64,000 nt of DNA. Origin: Lytechinus variegatus. Taxonomy: Eukaryota > Echinodermata > Echinoidea > Temnopleuroida > Toxopneustidae. The notes beneath the pieces were generated by a model. The model was not told the DNA's origin. It was given only the letters and a program-made list of their open reading frames with translations, and did no database searches. Below are positions 1-14,099 of the stretch, piece after piece. The position numbers and the translations under genes were made by a program. Numbering within the stretch: the stretch's first letter is position 1; each line of letters begins with the position of its first letter. The DNA is taken from positions 26,364,464 to 26,428,463 of the forward strand of contig NC_054746.1 of NCBI RefSeq assembly GCF_018143015.1. Reading direction: 5' to 3'.

Positions 1-591
1 TAAGTCCATATGTGTACACACAGTATTCTGAGAATAATTACATTGAAAATTACCAGGAAAAAATTGGTACCTGGATGCTCTCTGCACAGAAAAGATTAAA
101 GAAGCAGCATTATTTTGTGATAATAAAGGCTTGCCTCTGTGATTCCTCTGCACTTGGAATATTTTTGCAATAATTTTATGTGTTGCATTTGGTACCTATT
201 TGCTGTTGAAATGGTTTCATTGTTTTAATTATTTTCATTAGTATCATTAATAATGGTGATAATAGTAATCATTGATAATGGTGATAATAGTGGTTATATG
301 TAGTGCTTATATCTGTCAGATGTGGTTATGATTACCATATGATTATTACTGTTCATATTATGATAATATAACAGTAATTATCATTGATTTTATTGTGGAA
401 GTAATATTGCTGTAGTTATCAATATCATTGATGATCATACATCACCTTATAGCAAAATAAAGGTGTTTGCACTATTGAAATGAACAACATCACTCTGAGA
501 TTATATAAAATTCACCCCTTATATCTCACCTGTGAATTCGAGTTTGACATAAATTTACATTATACTTCTATTTTTTTGTTCTATTTATTAG
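1..591 (+). other. intron of the MOK-like gene (5' part outside the window)
   Basis: No exon was found here. The segment ends in a T-rich tract and an AG acceptor directly before the first visible MOK exon at 592. It is AT-rich with loose TGATAATGG-type simple repeats near 240-300. The preceding MOK exon, which should carry the HRD catalytic loop, is not visible and must lie to the left. Confidence 0.7.
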
Positions 592-3500
592 GATGATCAT
601 TTAAAGTTAGCAGATTTTGGTTCATGTAGAAGTGTCTATTCTAAGCAGCCATTCACAGAGTATATCTCAACAAGATGGTAGGTACCCAAAGTTTAAACTT
701 ATGTGGGTCTTGTTCCTACCCTACTATGTACCATTTTCAGATGCACCACATTTATTACATATGTTTGCATTAAATTATTGTCTATCAGATAATTTCCTTT
801 TTCATTGATTATTCTCCTTCATGATAATCATTTAGAATATTAATTTATTTCCTGATTGGTATATTAGGATACATTATTTTTTGTCTACTTTCAAATATAC
901 CCAGTTGTCTCTTGCATTGATAAAAAAATCTTTGACATTTGGAATAAATAATTGTATAAAGGTATCCTTTTGTGAATATCAACACAGATAATAGTAAGAA
1001 TGGTGTATTTTCATATAAGGATTAACATTTAGATTAATGATTTCTATCTTTTTGAATATTCATTTAAAAATCATAAGTATCTCAATTGATATTCATGATA
1101 CATATTCAAAGTACTCATTTCTTTTGTAAGGAATATTTATGATTGATAGCCATAACAAGTCGCTTCGTTAGTATTTAATGTTTCATAATGAATATTGATA
1201 TTCCAGGTATCGTGCTCCTGAGTGCTTACTCACCGATGGCTACTACTCATATCAAATGGACATGTGGAGTGTAGGTTGTGTCTTCTTTGAAATACTCAGG
1301 TAGGTCTCCATATCATTGATTCTCAGAGTAATTGTGCCCACAAGTAAATTGTTTTGACTTATACTTGTAGACTTTCATGTTATCTTTATTACATTCACTT
1401 TCTTATCTGTGAGCTGGATTATGATGTACAATGCTTTACCAATTGATGCAATTTATAGTATACCTGAAAAGTGCCGTAAAGTTTGTGTAATTCTTTTATT
1501 TACTGGTAGTTATATGTATCGATGTGAACAGTCACTGTTCTAATTTAAATCTGTGGTGATTACATTGTGATTTTTTACATCTTATATTGTATTCCAGGCA
1601 CAGTGTTGGTTTCTTATATGCATATATATTTTGTCTTCATTTACATTTAGCCCCATTTTTACTATCTACAGGAATCAAAACTTATATCTTTTACAGATAT
1701 AGATCTTTGTTTTGTTGAATCTTTACGGTCCTGATAATTATATTTTTTTTTAAATTTCCATTTCAGTTTACATCCGTTATTCCCTGGTGCCAATGAAGTC
1801 GACCAGATTGCCAAAATCCATGATGTAATGGGCACACCTGATGCTACTGTACTCAACAAATTTAGAAAGTAAGTACATTGATATTGAAAAATTGACATTA
1901 AAAGTACTAGTAGTCTAAGTAATCAATTACTCCTACCCTCAAATGACTATGAAAGTACTCAGCTTATTTCCCATTAATATTGATTATTGTGACATGAAAA
2001 GTTTCCCATTTCGAGTGAAAAGGGGTAGATTGAAGTGCGGCCAATCCCGGCCATAAATTCACTGTAAAAATTCATTAGGTCTGAAACAAAACTGCATGAC
2101 CTAGCTTTGTTGACTGCACTACTCAAGGTAGTGTTGGCAGTTCCTCTGGCCAGCCTATTCACAATGGAAATGCAAGCAGGGCCAAGCCATGGCTTACTGA
2201 GCAATGTATCAGCCCAATTTGCTTTAAAGAACAATTTAATCAAAAGAAACAATTCAATTTGCCCATGTGCATTTTGCTTGCAGCGTAGCTCAAGACATTC
2301 GAAAACTATTCATTTGGGATAATACATATGTCTATATTACTTTATTGATACCTGGTGATTATAGAATATATCATTTTATGATCTGGTAAAACCTTATAGT
2401 GCACTTGACTAAAGTAGATTTGATTACTGTTAATTGAGGTGTACCAAGAAAGTGTAGTTGTTTTGGGATAGTCAGATATGAGACCCTTAAATGTTCTGTT
2501 TAAAGAGCACATTTAAGAACAAATAAAGACCCTTTTGCTTATGGCTTTAAATCATATAAAAACTTTCACCTTAATAAAAATGAAATTGAGCTAAAATCCA
2601 AAGTTACAAATTATGCCACATGTATACACAACTGTGTCTTGGAATTAGAAAAAAAACCTCATAAATTCTAGGGCTAGACTAGTGTAATGTTTGGTATATG
2701 ATTAACAAATGCATGTACAAAGTCCACATCATGTGGACATGGGTGGTTCTTTGTACTTTTTCATGTTATGATAATGTATTATTAGTATATGATTCACATG
2801 ATAACCTCATTCAATGCGCTAATCTTTTTCTGGAAATCATTTTCATATTATGAAAAATATACATGTTACTTTTTAATACACATAGTATAAATACTTTCTG
2901 GAAAATATCACTTAAATTCTTTTCGAAATGTATATTGCCAGGAGGTATGTAAACTTAGTTGGTAGGTCAGTGATGCGAGCAGGGGCAGTGTGATTGTATT
3001 TTGTCGGTGGGGGGAGGGATCTGAAGGTGAAACCATTTTTATCAATGAAATAATTGGGGTATATATATTTCTTTGACCCCTCCCTGTCTTTTAATAATTC
3101 TCTTTATATTTTCTTCCTCATTCGATATATTTGTCCTCATAAATTAATTTTCACATGGAAAATATCGTGTTGACAGTGGCGCTCCCCTGCTGTCCATCCT
3201 GTCGCACCAAATCATTTCTACTATTGCCTCTTTGTTGAGGTACTTACTAGACCTCTTGGAGAAGACTTAAGGCAATAGTCATCTTGTTGCCGACTAACAT
3301 TCATGCTTTCTTTGATTTCTGGTGAAATAACCATCTCTAAATTATTTTCTTTCCTTGATTTTTACAGTAAAGCGAGAGGCATAAACTACAACTTCCCTTC
3401 CAAGAAGGGTTCGGGTATAGAGAAGTTGTTACCCAATGCCACGAAGCAGACCCTAGAAATAATCAACAAACTTTGTACCTATGATCCAGATGAAAGGATA

Positions 3501-6500
3501 ACGGCAAAGCAGGTTATCAGACATGCCTTCTTCAAAGATCTCAGGTAAGAATAATTCTTTATTCAATTTGGCTAAAACTTACAAAGGTGTGTTCAATGAT
3601 ATCATGGTTTATGAAAAAGGCTAAACTGTGGCTTATTCATTTGCCCACATTTAATTTTGTTGAAGTCAATAACCATAACAACAAGCATAAAGAAAGTGCC
3701 ATTTATCCGAAATGTGCATTCATTATCTGTCTCTTTCAGCGTAATATGTGCATATATGCCTGTTCAATCTAGTGAAAATCAAGGGTAAATTTAGCTCACC
3801 TTTTTTAATTTAGCACAAAGAAATAATCAATTGTAACATTCCACACATGGCTTGTCATCAATAATTTGACTTGAGCAAATTTATTTTTTTTTATAGGATC
3901 ACTTAGCACAAGTAAAATACATTTATGAATAATGATATTAATGAATAATTGAAAGAATGACTCTTGTCATCAAAGAGAGGAATTCTACAAGATAGAATCA
4001 AGCTTCTGTAAAAGAGAGGAATACCTGTAAATGACAGGGAAAATATATATGATTTTTGAGACGGATGTTATACTGCCATCTATGGCGATTTCTAGTCCGT
4101 TGCCAAGTAGTAATATGCAATGAAATTCTTGTCTCTGCTTAAAAAACATCACAAACACTATTGTTCACATTTACAAGTTTCTGTTACACTGTTCATATTG
4201 ACATAACAGCTGAGTCTGTGTCAATATTTACTATCTGTAGCTGTCCTCTGTGGTAGTATAGAATGGAGATGGAGAATTAGGATTGTGAAACATACTTGCA
4301 TGCCTCAAGTATTTGCAGTCTTCCAAAGGCCTTGGCGAATATGTTCAATATGTTCGCTGGTACATTTAGATCTTGTTAACCTATATTTAAGCTGAAAAAC
4401 ATACTGCTTAAGGAGATAACAATCATGAAAGAGAAGGATCAATATTCCTGTGAGAAAGATAATTCAGTGTTTTTTCTTATCTCCTTGTTGCTCTTGTATG
4501 TTACAAATAGTAGTATTGTATTCTATCCTATCATGAGTAATGTCTATCAAATATGACACTCCTGGCATTTCACAGGTATTACCTAGGCTTTAACACAAGT
4601 GTCATTGAGTCGCTTAAGAATTTTACTGAAAAAATCCTCTCAGATACCCATTTAAGTCACCTGGGTTGAGTATGGCAACTTTAAATTAGTGCTGCAGCAG
4701 GACTTGAATTGGCTGTGATACATTTATTTTCCTTTATCTCACTATCTGTACATCATCTACCCTGTCTTTTTTACCCTATCAATCTCATTCTGTCAGCAGG
4801 GTGCTACATAAGCACTTGCCCAATTGCCCGGGGCAAGTAAAAGTCGGGCATGTGTTATGAAGTAAAGACCAAAACTACTTGCCCGAATTGGGCAAGCAAA
4901 ATTCTCAAAGTAGATCAAATTAGGGTTGATATGATATATTGACCCTAATTTTGGTCATGGCAGGCAAGATAAAATCACTTTGGAAAAAGAATGCAATAAC
5001 GCAGTAGATCAGTTCATGTCAAAAGAGAGAAAAAGGTCAATGGTTTATAAAACTGCAAAACTTTTTTTGGAGAGGTAAATTTCAATGATTTTAGGGGGCA
5101 AGTGAAATAGATTTTTGGACAAGTACATTCCAACTTTTTAAAAATTTACTTGCCTGACTGGGCAAGTGCTTCTAAAAAGTTATGTAGCACCCTGTATCAG
5201 TACAATATTTTGTCCATTCTACTTTAATTCCATGTTCCTCTATAAGCAGAATGAAGGTAAAGCATTTTTCAAATATTTAAATTTATCTTGAAGAACAATT
5301 TTTTAATGAAAAGTGAAAATACCCCTGACATATCTCCTCCAATAGATTTGGAATTTCTTCATCTTTTGTGGTAAAACTAGCATGCCCCCTCAACAAAGTT
5401 ACATTGGCTTCTACTTATATTTTGAAAAGCCATCTCATGTTCCTGGATATTCTTCGATTGGGGGAAAAAAGAGAAAAAGGTTAGCCTGATTAAGGACACA
5501 AATGCATTTTTCGAGTTGGAAAAATAAGCAGTCCATTGAAGGCATTCGCCATGGAAATAGTTGTTGTTTTCACACTGTATATTCTATCTCAATTAGTTCC
5601 TGTAATGACAGCTAATTACAGACATTGTCTGACCACTGGAAGGGCTTTTATTGAGCCTCATCTGTTTCTTCTCCAAAGCACACAATTAGTTCTGTTTATG
5701 ACATGACCTTTAGCATCATGGGTGATTCCAGTATCGTCTCTGTCAGCTATCTACCAAATATTCTTTTGTTAGAAGACGGGCGTGAAGAAGCAGGGGTGTT
5801 TCGGTGTTCTATTCATGCAGATCTATTTGTGTTCTGAGATAGCTTGGCTGTTGGCAAGGAGTATTGCTCCAAGAGAGCTGTGGGGGAGCACTTGAAAAAG
5901 TCAAGAAACTGCAAGAAAAATTTATATTTCCATTACTTATTAGTTTCTACTGTTCCTGACAGTTTGTAGATTTAGTGTCATTTTCGGAGTATGGACATTT
6001 TAGAAATAGAGAAACTACAAGAGAAGTTCTAATATCATTTTGGAGTGTGGAGCTGCGGGAGAAGTAACTTGGAAGAATAATTGGATTGCATTTAGCGCTA
6101 TTAAATGGTTGAACTTCATTTCCATTTTTAAGGTTGGAACATGTTGGAAAAGTAACGAAACTATAGAAAGTCTTGAAATACTCATGCTCTTAGTGAATTT
6201 CCTTGGGATGAATAGACTGAAACTTTGATATATTTTTACATGCCTGCATTTTTTCAATACCTTCAAGATTACTGGAGACAACTGTCACTGGAAAAATTCA
6301 TCTCATCACTTTAAATTGATTTCTTTGAACATGTGACAGACATTGTACTTTGCTGAATTTTTGCTGAACGTTTGATAGTGAACTAGAGGAGAAGAATTGT
6401 ACATAAATGGAGATGTATATTAGCCTCTTGGCTAAGTAATAAGAGTATTATAGGTGCAGTATTTCTTGCAAAGTCATATTGTGTAGATGGCCCGCGATGA

Positions 6501-9500
6501 GCCTCACATTCTGACTTATTATTTAAGGTAAGAAAATTAAAAAATAATTTATTATTACATGTTGCTGAAAATCTTCTCTTGAATGTATAATTTCTTATGA
6601 TTTTAGGATTCAATGAATAGTAAGTGGTAGTATACAAAAGGTTTAATGAATTCTGAGAGCTACATCAAAGAATGATGACATTGCACTCCCTCGTAAAAAG
6701 TAGTATCTGAAGCTTTCTTTAAAAGTTAAGACCTTAAAGGACATGTCCACCCCAACAAAAAGTTGATTTGAATAAAAAGAGAAAAATCTAACAAGCACAA
6801 CTCTAAAAATTTCATCAAAATCGAATAAAAAAATAAGAAAGTTATGACACTTTAAAGTTTCACTTAATTTCACAGAATAGTTATATGCTCTCCCTGGTCA
6901 GTATGCAAATGAGGAAACTACTGACGTCATCCACTCACTATTTCTTTGGTATTTTATTACAAGAAATATGAAATATTCAATTTTTTCCTCATTATCAAGT
7001 GAAACAACGATTAATTCCTCCAGAACATGTGGAATTAGCGTTGTTGAATACTATATGGTTCAGTCAAGTTGGTCCTTATTGTCAAATCTGTAAAAAATGA
7101 ATTATTGTATAATTCAAACAATAAAAAACAAAAGAAATAGTGAGTGAGTGACATCATCGACTCTCAGTGAGTGACATCATCGACTCTCTCATTTGCGTGT
7201 CACTGGGTTGTGCATATTACTGTTTTGTGAAAAATTAAGCAAAACTTTAAAATGCCATAACTTTCTTATTTTACATCCGATTTTGATGAAATTTTCAGTA
7301 TTCTGCTAGATTGATTTTTCTCTATTTATTCAAATAAACATTTTTCTAGGGTGGACGTGACTTTTAAACAGGAATTAATGTGCAGTCAATGTTATAACTT
7401 TGTAAAAGCCAAGTTTGGTAAATGAATTCTTTAATGCACTCATAAAAATTTAAGAGCAAACTTTCTAGATGATCTATATTTTCTCGCAACGATTTATCAT
7501 ATACATGACACAGGTATATTTTTGTTAAAGTAACCTACGAATCTATATCTTGAATATGATGCAATCTTGTGAAAGTATGCTGTGGCATTTTTTTTTTTTC
7601 TATATTCAGGGGAGTACATGTTTGTAAAGACAATTTAGAAATTTTCAAATTTGACAATGTATGTACCATGATGAAATAGATGATATAAAGAAAAATCATA
7701 TTTCTATATGTAGACATTATCCAAAGAACTTTCAATTTATTAAAAGCTCTTGGCCCCCTTGTAAATTTATAACTTGAGGAATCATTTTTCATGTAATTAT
7801 CAAGAATGACAGACAGACTCTTTATTAGTATCACTGTTTTGCAATTAGACCAAAATTACATGTACATCTACTTTCTTTATTTTATCCTTTTCTACAAAAA
7901 ATCCACTACTGTCTGAACTTCCACACTCAAGTTTATGGAAAATATTTCCCTCATTCTTTACTATATTATCCTGGTAACAACATTCGGTTGGGTGCCATTG
8001 CATTTAATTTGTTTTAATAGCACAATTGCAGTAACTGCTAAAGCTACTGTAAATATTGAATTTTAATGGATTGATGGCAAATTTGTCATAAAAATCTGTA
8101 TTTGTTCTTCATAACAAATTGGAACCATGATCCCACTGCTGCCACCAATAATGCTGTAGCCAAGCAGTCTATGTCACATGAGTAAATATAGAAAGTCTAG
8201 GGATTTATTTCTGGCATAACAGTCATTTACTCTTGAGTAAAGTTGTTTTATCTACACCATTTAATGAAAATGCTATAGGCTTTATAGCACTTGTGCTTTT
8301 GTGTGAAGTTAGCCTATTTTATCTACATCCCTCTTTTATCTACATTATTTAATGAAAATGCTGTAGGCATTATAATATATAGCACTCTTGCTATTGGCAT
8401 TATCATAATATCATTTAAAGTATGCCTTCTGACAAGTTTCCTGTTCAGATAATTCTAGTTTCATGTGATATTTAAAGATTTATGTAAACCTATTTTAGTA
8501 GGGGGGTAGACATACAAATAAAACAAGAAATTAAATCATTTGATGTTTATAGGATTTCATGAAGATTATTGGTTGGGGCCAATTTTCAAATGAATAGATA
8601 AAGCATAAACTTTGAACAAAGAAAACAGCTACATCTACAGAGCCATTTAGGATTTTGTGACAATACAATCAAATTTGCATTAGGTAGGTTTGATCAAAGA
8701 TTTTCACTGAATACTTTAGAGAAACATGCTTTTATCGTAAACTTTGATAATTATCCAGGTACAATATACTTGTCATTCTAATGGTAATCAATGGAAATAA
8801 CTGTTTTTTTTATGGAATACCCAAGTTCCTTAACTATACAAGATCAAATGGCTTGTGATGTTTTTTAATATTATGCATTCTTATCTTTATAGAAATTTAT
8901 CTTGGCTCCCTTTCATTGTTCCTTGTTTTTTCTTCCTAATTCAGGATCTTTTCATGACTTTTAGTTGTACAATATACATGTGACTTGTTATCTTTCCTTT
9001 CATCGGTTAAGAGCAAGAACAGTTAATATACAACTAAAATCTTAGCGTACATGTGCCACTGATATGATTATGCAGAGGTGTGATTTAAAGATAATCAAGT
9101 GCCCCTCTTCACTATTGAGAGAAGTCAATCAATGTTCTCTTATAAGTAATGATGAAGTTCTTTTTCAGATACTACATTTACATACATTCATTATATAAGA
9201 GCAGTCAAACATTATAAATGGTTTGTAATTGAATTCTGATAATACAAGATTATATTACAAACTTCATGCTATTATCAAGGGATTATTAGATTAAATTTTG
9301 TATTGATAACCAATTTGATAATTCAAAACTTAATTGTGATAATAAAACTATTACCCTACTTATGTTTATTTGATATTAATAAGATGTTTGTTTGCCTTGC
9401 GTGCTAACGACTGTCAGATTACTTATTAAGTGGCTTAAATAGGGGAATGTAGCACTTCAACTCAACTCAGCGAATGCTAGTTTGTGATAACAGGTCCATG

Positions 9501-12500
9501 CAAGATGAGTAAATACAGTGAAGACTTGGCCAATTGAACCAAAGTTAATCATTTTTAGAAAGACTTTTTATCATTTAAGTTTATTTTCCATCCTGCACTT
9601 CTAATTTGGAAGAAGTCTGATTCTGTTGTTGTGTTAGGAGACAGACCGTATTAGGCTAAATTTTTCTTTTTTATTCTGCACAAATTTATAATTGCCTGGC
9701 ATGTGGTATAAAGAGATACAATTGATATTTACTACTGATTGTAACTTCTGTACTATATAAAGCTAGACTTTCAGTTATGCTTACAGGTAGTCGTACAGGT
9801 TGTTGTATTTTTTCATGATACAGTGCTCCGGTATGGATGGTGTTTTTTTTCTTCTAAATTTTAGAAAAATGCTTCAGTATTCTTCTCTTTGCTAACTTGC
9901 AAGCCAAAAGTTGCAATGATGAATAATCCAGTAGTTCCAGTTTTCCCCCGGTTTCATGATGTAAAATGTGCATATATGCACAATAGTAATATTTGTCTTC
10001 ACTTGGTACAGATCTTGATCTTAGTTGATTACATGGCAACAGAGAAAGGATTTTAATAATGCATTGGAATGCAAATTCATTATACATACATGTATTATAC
10101 ATCATAGTTATTGTATGGCATGTGTATTCAGATATGCATACATCAAGCTTTAATTGGTCTTGATAACAATATCTGATAAACACTGTTTCAAGAGATGAAA
10201 GAAAACTGAAACATCTAATTTCATCTGTATATTCCAACAGGGATGCAGACAAGAGAAAACAGCATGCGGAGAAGAAGAAGATGTCACTCGGTGACCAGGG
10301 GTCAGTCATATCAGAAGACACTGCTAAGGAGAGTCATGTGGAGGGCAAAGATGGTGACAATGAAAACCACAAAACACTTAGAAAAGCAAAGGTAAGGAAA
10401 ATGTCTTTTAAAATCTTGGGTTTTATGAACTGGCATTCTTCCAGAATCTAGCGCTAATGAGAAGTCACATGATGTTGATAATGATTAAGGGATCTTGTGA
10501 GACATCAATATTAGATTCATCTGGGTTTTAATGGTGTATTTTCCTAATTGTGTCATGAATTTGTTCAGAGAATCAACTTCTCACATTTATATCAATTGTC
10601 TTTTGTTAGCATTATATTGAAAGTTATCAATAATCAAGTTTCAAGTCTATTAATTGGGTTTTGATGATGTCATAAGAAATGCTACCATGTGATTGGTTGA
10701 TGGCACTTTATCATTGCCAGTCTATTTATGCATAAATGAAGATAAAGTTCCCCCTCCTTGGTATAGGCCAACACTTCAACTTGAAATCAAAAGATAATTA
10801 TCGGACTATGAGCATTGTTTCATGACACCTTTGGATTTCAAGTGACATGCACTGTATCATACAACATTTGTCTTTTGTATGGTTATAAAATCAGTGATAA
10901 GATCAACTGATATGAATAAGTTGAAAAAAATTAAATTGAACTTTGATTTGATATGTTGAAATATCGTGATACCTATGTATTCTGGGAATCAATGATTGCA
11001 ATGTGAGAGGACAAGGGCAAGTAGCGACTTGACATCTTGATTATTTTACCACTATGAAGTTGGTATTCATATATAAGACATATGACAAAAAGTGTCATTT
11101 CTGTGAAGCGAAATCATTTCTTGCAACATTCTTCTCAGAAAAAATCTGAAAAACTTGGGTCTCAAAGAGTAAAGAAGATTCACAAGGTGAGGAGTGTGTA
11201 TGTGTTTGGGGCTTGTAGTATATAGTTGGTTGTAATGAACAATTCTGATTTTCAATTATCCTTTCATGGTTCCTATTATATAAAACATTTAATGTGGTGT
11301 ACTAAATGTGGACAAAATGTGGCAATTTAGGGAGATTCTCATGAGCCCAAAATTCTGCTTTCTCTTCAAGTTTTCATGAACTGTTCATTTTAAGTTGCTC
11401 AAACCTATTTCGCTTTGATTGAGAGAAACTTAGCATATCAGTATTACGTGCTCTTAGAATGGGTCAATTTTGAATACTTGCTTGCATGAGAAGTAATTCA
11501 TTTAATGGACCACATCTGCCTATAATTATTTATCCTCTAATATACCCCTAATGACACAAAATGTGAGAAAATTTTAAGAATGACATATAATGAGGCAGTC
11601 AGTGTAACAACAAATATGAATTCATTGAGAATTGAAGAAAACAAGTTTTTGCAAGTTTGGACTTTTTTTTTCTAATAATCATATACTAAGCATATTGTAT
11701 TCATTCGCCATTTTGCTTTTTTATGGCTTTTATGTTGGGTATTGAATGTGTTTGGTGTGCTGTGTTGGGATGACATGGTGCATTCACAGTGCCTTGCTAT
11801 CACTTGCATAGAACGACTATCTGTAGATAACTCTCTTAAGAGAACAGTTTCTCTTAGTCTTTTAGTAAACATAACTTGTCCTTAATGGACATGTACAAGT
11901 CTAATTTTATGATTGGCAATTCTGGAAAAGTGACAAAAATTCTTAGGAATCTATCTTAAAGTTTTCTGCACCTGGAATTAGGGTGATGTTATTGTTTCTG
12001 TCTTTTATGGCGTTCAATTTGCTTGGGCTATCCTGAGCTTTCATCCTTAAATGCTTTGATTCTTGACTTTGATGTAGATGTACATCACATTTCAAGCATT
12101 CACATTAATGTTTAAATCTGGTTTGAAAAAAAAATAAAAAGGTCAAGGTTTCTTGATGCAATATATCCATCCCATCACATAGAGCTCACAACATTGGAGG
12201 TACATCACTCCAACTGGTTTTTCTAAAAATGCTTGAATTTTTTAATTCATAAATATAGCTTTCAGATTAACAATTTACAAGTCTACTTGTTTTTTTCAAA
12301 CAAGTACAGCATGGGAAATAATTGTTTATACCCAAAACTGCTTGTGAAGAAAGGCTTTGATCAATAGGCACCATCTTTCCTTTTTAAGTGCATACTGGTC
12401 CATTTCAATGAAATAATCATAATAACTGTCATGATTTTGTTATATCTCATCTGACAGATTTCCCTAAATTGCGTTAGCTTTTCATTATTGGTATTGCCTA

Positions 12501-13170
12501 GTATCATTGATATATTTATTGCTTGTATCCATTGCTCATTGTGAACTTTGTTTTTTTCATTCAACAGAGGAAAAGTAAGCTTCATGAAAGTGAGAACTTT
12601 ACCAGTACCTTACTGCCCAAGGTTCAAAACAGCAAGGTCAGTCACAGTATCAGTAACTACCCAACGCAGACGTTCGGAACTACCAGCTTTCCCAAGCTAC
12701 ACACCAACAACAGACACCAACAGAGTATGCTGCCTAGTATAGCCAATACACACTACAATAAACATCATCATACAACAAAGGTATGTTTCCAATTCCGTTC
12801 TCTGTCCTTCCTTGCTCTTAATCTATGAAAACCTGGATGTGATCTTGTGTCATTTACAAATTTGATTACAAAATTGCGTATATGACCAAGATTGATATTC
12901 TCTTGAAACAAATCTTACATGGAGGCAAACTTTTTGTAGAACACCTAAACCAAAACAATAATTTGCTGGGCATGTGGCGGGGATTGGGGGAGGGGGTTCT
13001 GCACTACTCATAAAGGTGATGTAATAATATTTCTGGGGAAAAAATGAATTCAAGGTAATAAGACCCCATTTCTCTTTCTTTCACAGGCATTCCAACCTGC
13101 AGCATCAAAGAATGTATATGGACACTTTCAACTGCCATCAATACAAAAGAGCAAGGAAGCTCAGTTCTGA
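592..13170 (+). CDS. MOK: MOK-like serine/threonine protein kinase, C-terminal eight exons (partial at 5' end)
   Basis: Coding exons are 592-677, 1207-1299, 1767-1868, 3368-3544, 10241-10391, 11139-11186, 12568-12780 and 13087-13170. All have GT..AG borders and compatible phases, giving 317 codons plus TGA. The protein starts shortly before the DFG motif (LADFGSC), continues through an activation loop with a MAPK-style TEY (FTEYISTRWYRAPE), then the DMWSVGC helix-F motif, and ends the kinase C-lobe with DPDERITAKQ. This closely follows human MOK (RAGE-1), a member of the RCK group with MAK and CILK1, which is linked to cilia. The last four exons give a Lys/Ser/His-rich tail without a recognised domain, as in other MOK proteins. 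The N-lobe, with glycine loop and catalytic Lys, and the HRD loop are outside the window. The intron at 3545-10240 is 6.7 kb and holds two miniature transposons. Family assignment is strong. The small exon 11139-11186 is the least certain, resting on splice sites and phase only. Confidence 0.93.
4797..5194. mobile_element. short inverted-repeat (MITE-like) element in a MOK intron
   Basis: The left end begins CAGGGTGCTACATAA and the right end is its reverse complement (TTATGTAGCACCCTG). Inside both ends is an inverted CTTGCCC..GGGCAAG motif that also recurs in the middle. Length is about 398 bp and there is no coding capacity. A clear target duplication is not visible, so the superfamily stays open. 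Confidence 0.7.
6733..7368. mobile_element. family A inverted-repeat element, copy 1 (MOK intron)
   Basis: The left arm starts TTAAAGGACATGTCCACCCC and runs through TTTCATCAAAATCG, an AAGAAAGTTATGACA block and CACTCACTATTTCTTT. The right arm repeats the same blocks in reverse complement and ends GGGTGGACGTGACTTTTAA. Arms are about 200 bp and the centre is unique. The element has no ORF of note. A 23 bp local duplication (GTGAGTGACATCATCGACTC) lies at about 7140-7187. Four further copies or fragments occur at 17483, 31472, 38722 and 54731. Confidence 0.8.
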
Positions 13171-13394
13171 TAAAGTGTAATACCCAAGAGCTACAGACTC
13201 TTCACCAAAACAAACAGAACCAAGTGCCTTTCCTTAGCAATTGTGTTGCATACAATGATTTTGATATCAAGATCATATGGAAAGGTGTGGATTTGCTGCC
13301 TATTGCGCATGGAGTTGACAGATGAGGAAGGACTAGTACATCATATCTGTGGGATTAAGTAGATGTTAATATAGTGCAACATGATGGAATGACA

Positions 13395-13860
13395 CTAGCC
13401 CATCCCACCGCTGCCACAAGGATATTCTGTCTCTGCCACCAATTTGGAAGTTGGGTGTAAGAAGTGAAAATTGGACATTAGGTGCAGTGAGGTGCTATGC
13501 TCCAACAGGGAGGTATTATCATATCCAGCTGTTGCCACCATCATATCCTACGAGGACTGCCATGATGGAAGATGCAAGTAGGAGGTGAATATTGGACCAT
13601 AGGTGCAGTGAGCTGCTTTGCTCCAGCAGGATGGATCATATCCCACTGCTGCCATACAATATCCTAGTGTTGCCACCATTTTGGAAAGTATGTATGAAAT
13701 ATTGGGCAGTAGTTGATGTGAGCTGTTTTGCTACAACAGGGAGAATGAATGATCCTACCCAACTGCTGCCACCAGATTATACTTCTGCTGCTACTATGTT
13801 GGAAGAAACATTGTATAATGGTTATATCCCAATGCTGCCACCATGTTCAAGAAAGGTAGT
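13395..13860 (+). repeat. degenerate ~110-120 bp tandem repeats in the MOK 3' UTR
   Basis: A block containing ATTGGACATTAGGTGCAGTG, then a GCTCCAACAGGG-type motif and a CTGCTGCCACCA-type motif, recurs at about 13470, 13591 and 13701. That spacing is about 120 and 110 bp. The three units share most of these motifs but have drifted. They follow the MOK stop codon at 13170, so they probably sit in the 3' UTR. The short ORF across them (13592-13873) is not considered a gene. Confidence 0.7.
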
Positions 13861-14069
13861 AGACAAGGGATAGTGTGCATCATGTTGACAAAAAATCATG
13901 CCTATGAACAAAGTCATCAATCTACCTCATGGAGATGAAGCCCCCTAGGATAGGAAGGTTCAATGTCACCCCATTTTGATTCGAAAGGACTTAAGTCATT
14001 GTTGTTGAAGACGTTTCTGTTGATAAATCCTATATTAATGGAGATATCATTTTCAATCAATGAATGTCA

Positions 14070-14075
14070 AATAAA
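14070..14075 (+). promoter_or_regulatory. candidate polyadenylation signal (AATAAA) for MOK
   Basis: This is the first canonical AATAAA on the plus strand that I noted downstream of the MOK stop, about 0.9 kb after it. Several more occur further on in AT-rich DNA, for example near 16313, so the true 3' end is uncertain. Confidence 0.35.
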
Positions 14076-14099
14076 AATGAAGGATTAAAATTGAGCCAA

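Noticed and set aside
9854-10321. 155-codon minus-strand ORF
   Set aside because: It overlaps a well-supported MOK exon (10241-10391) on the other strand and resembles nothing.
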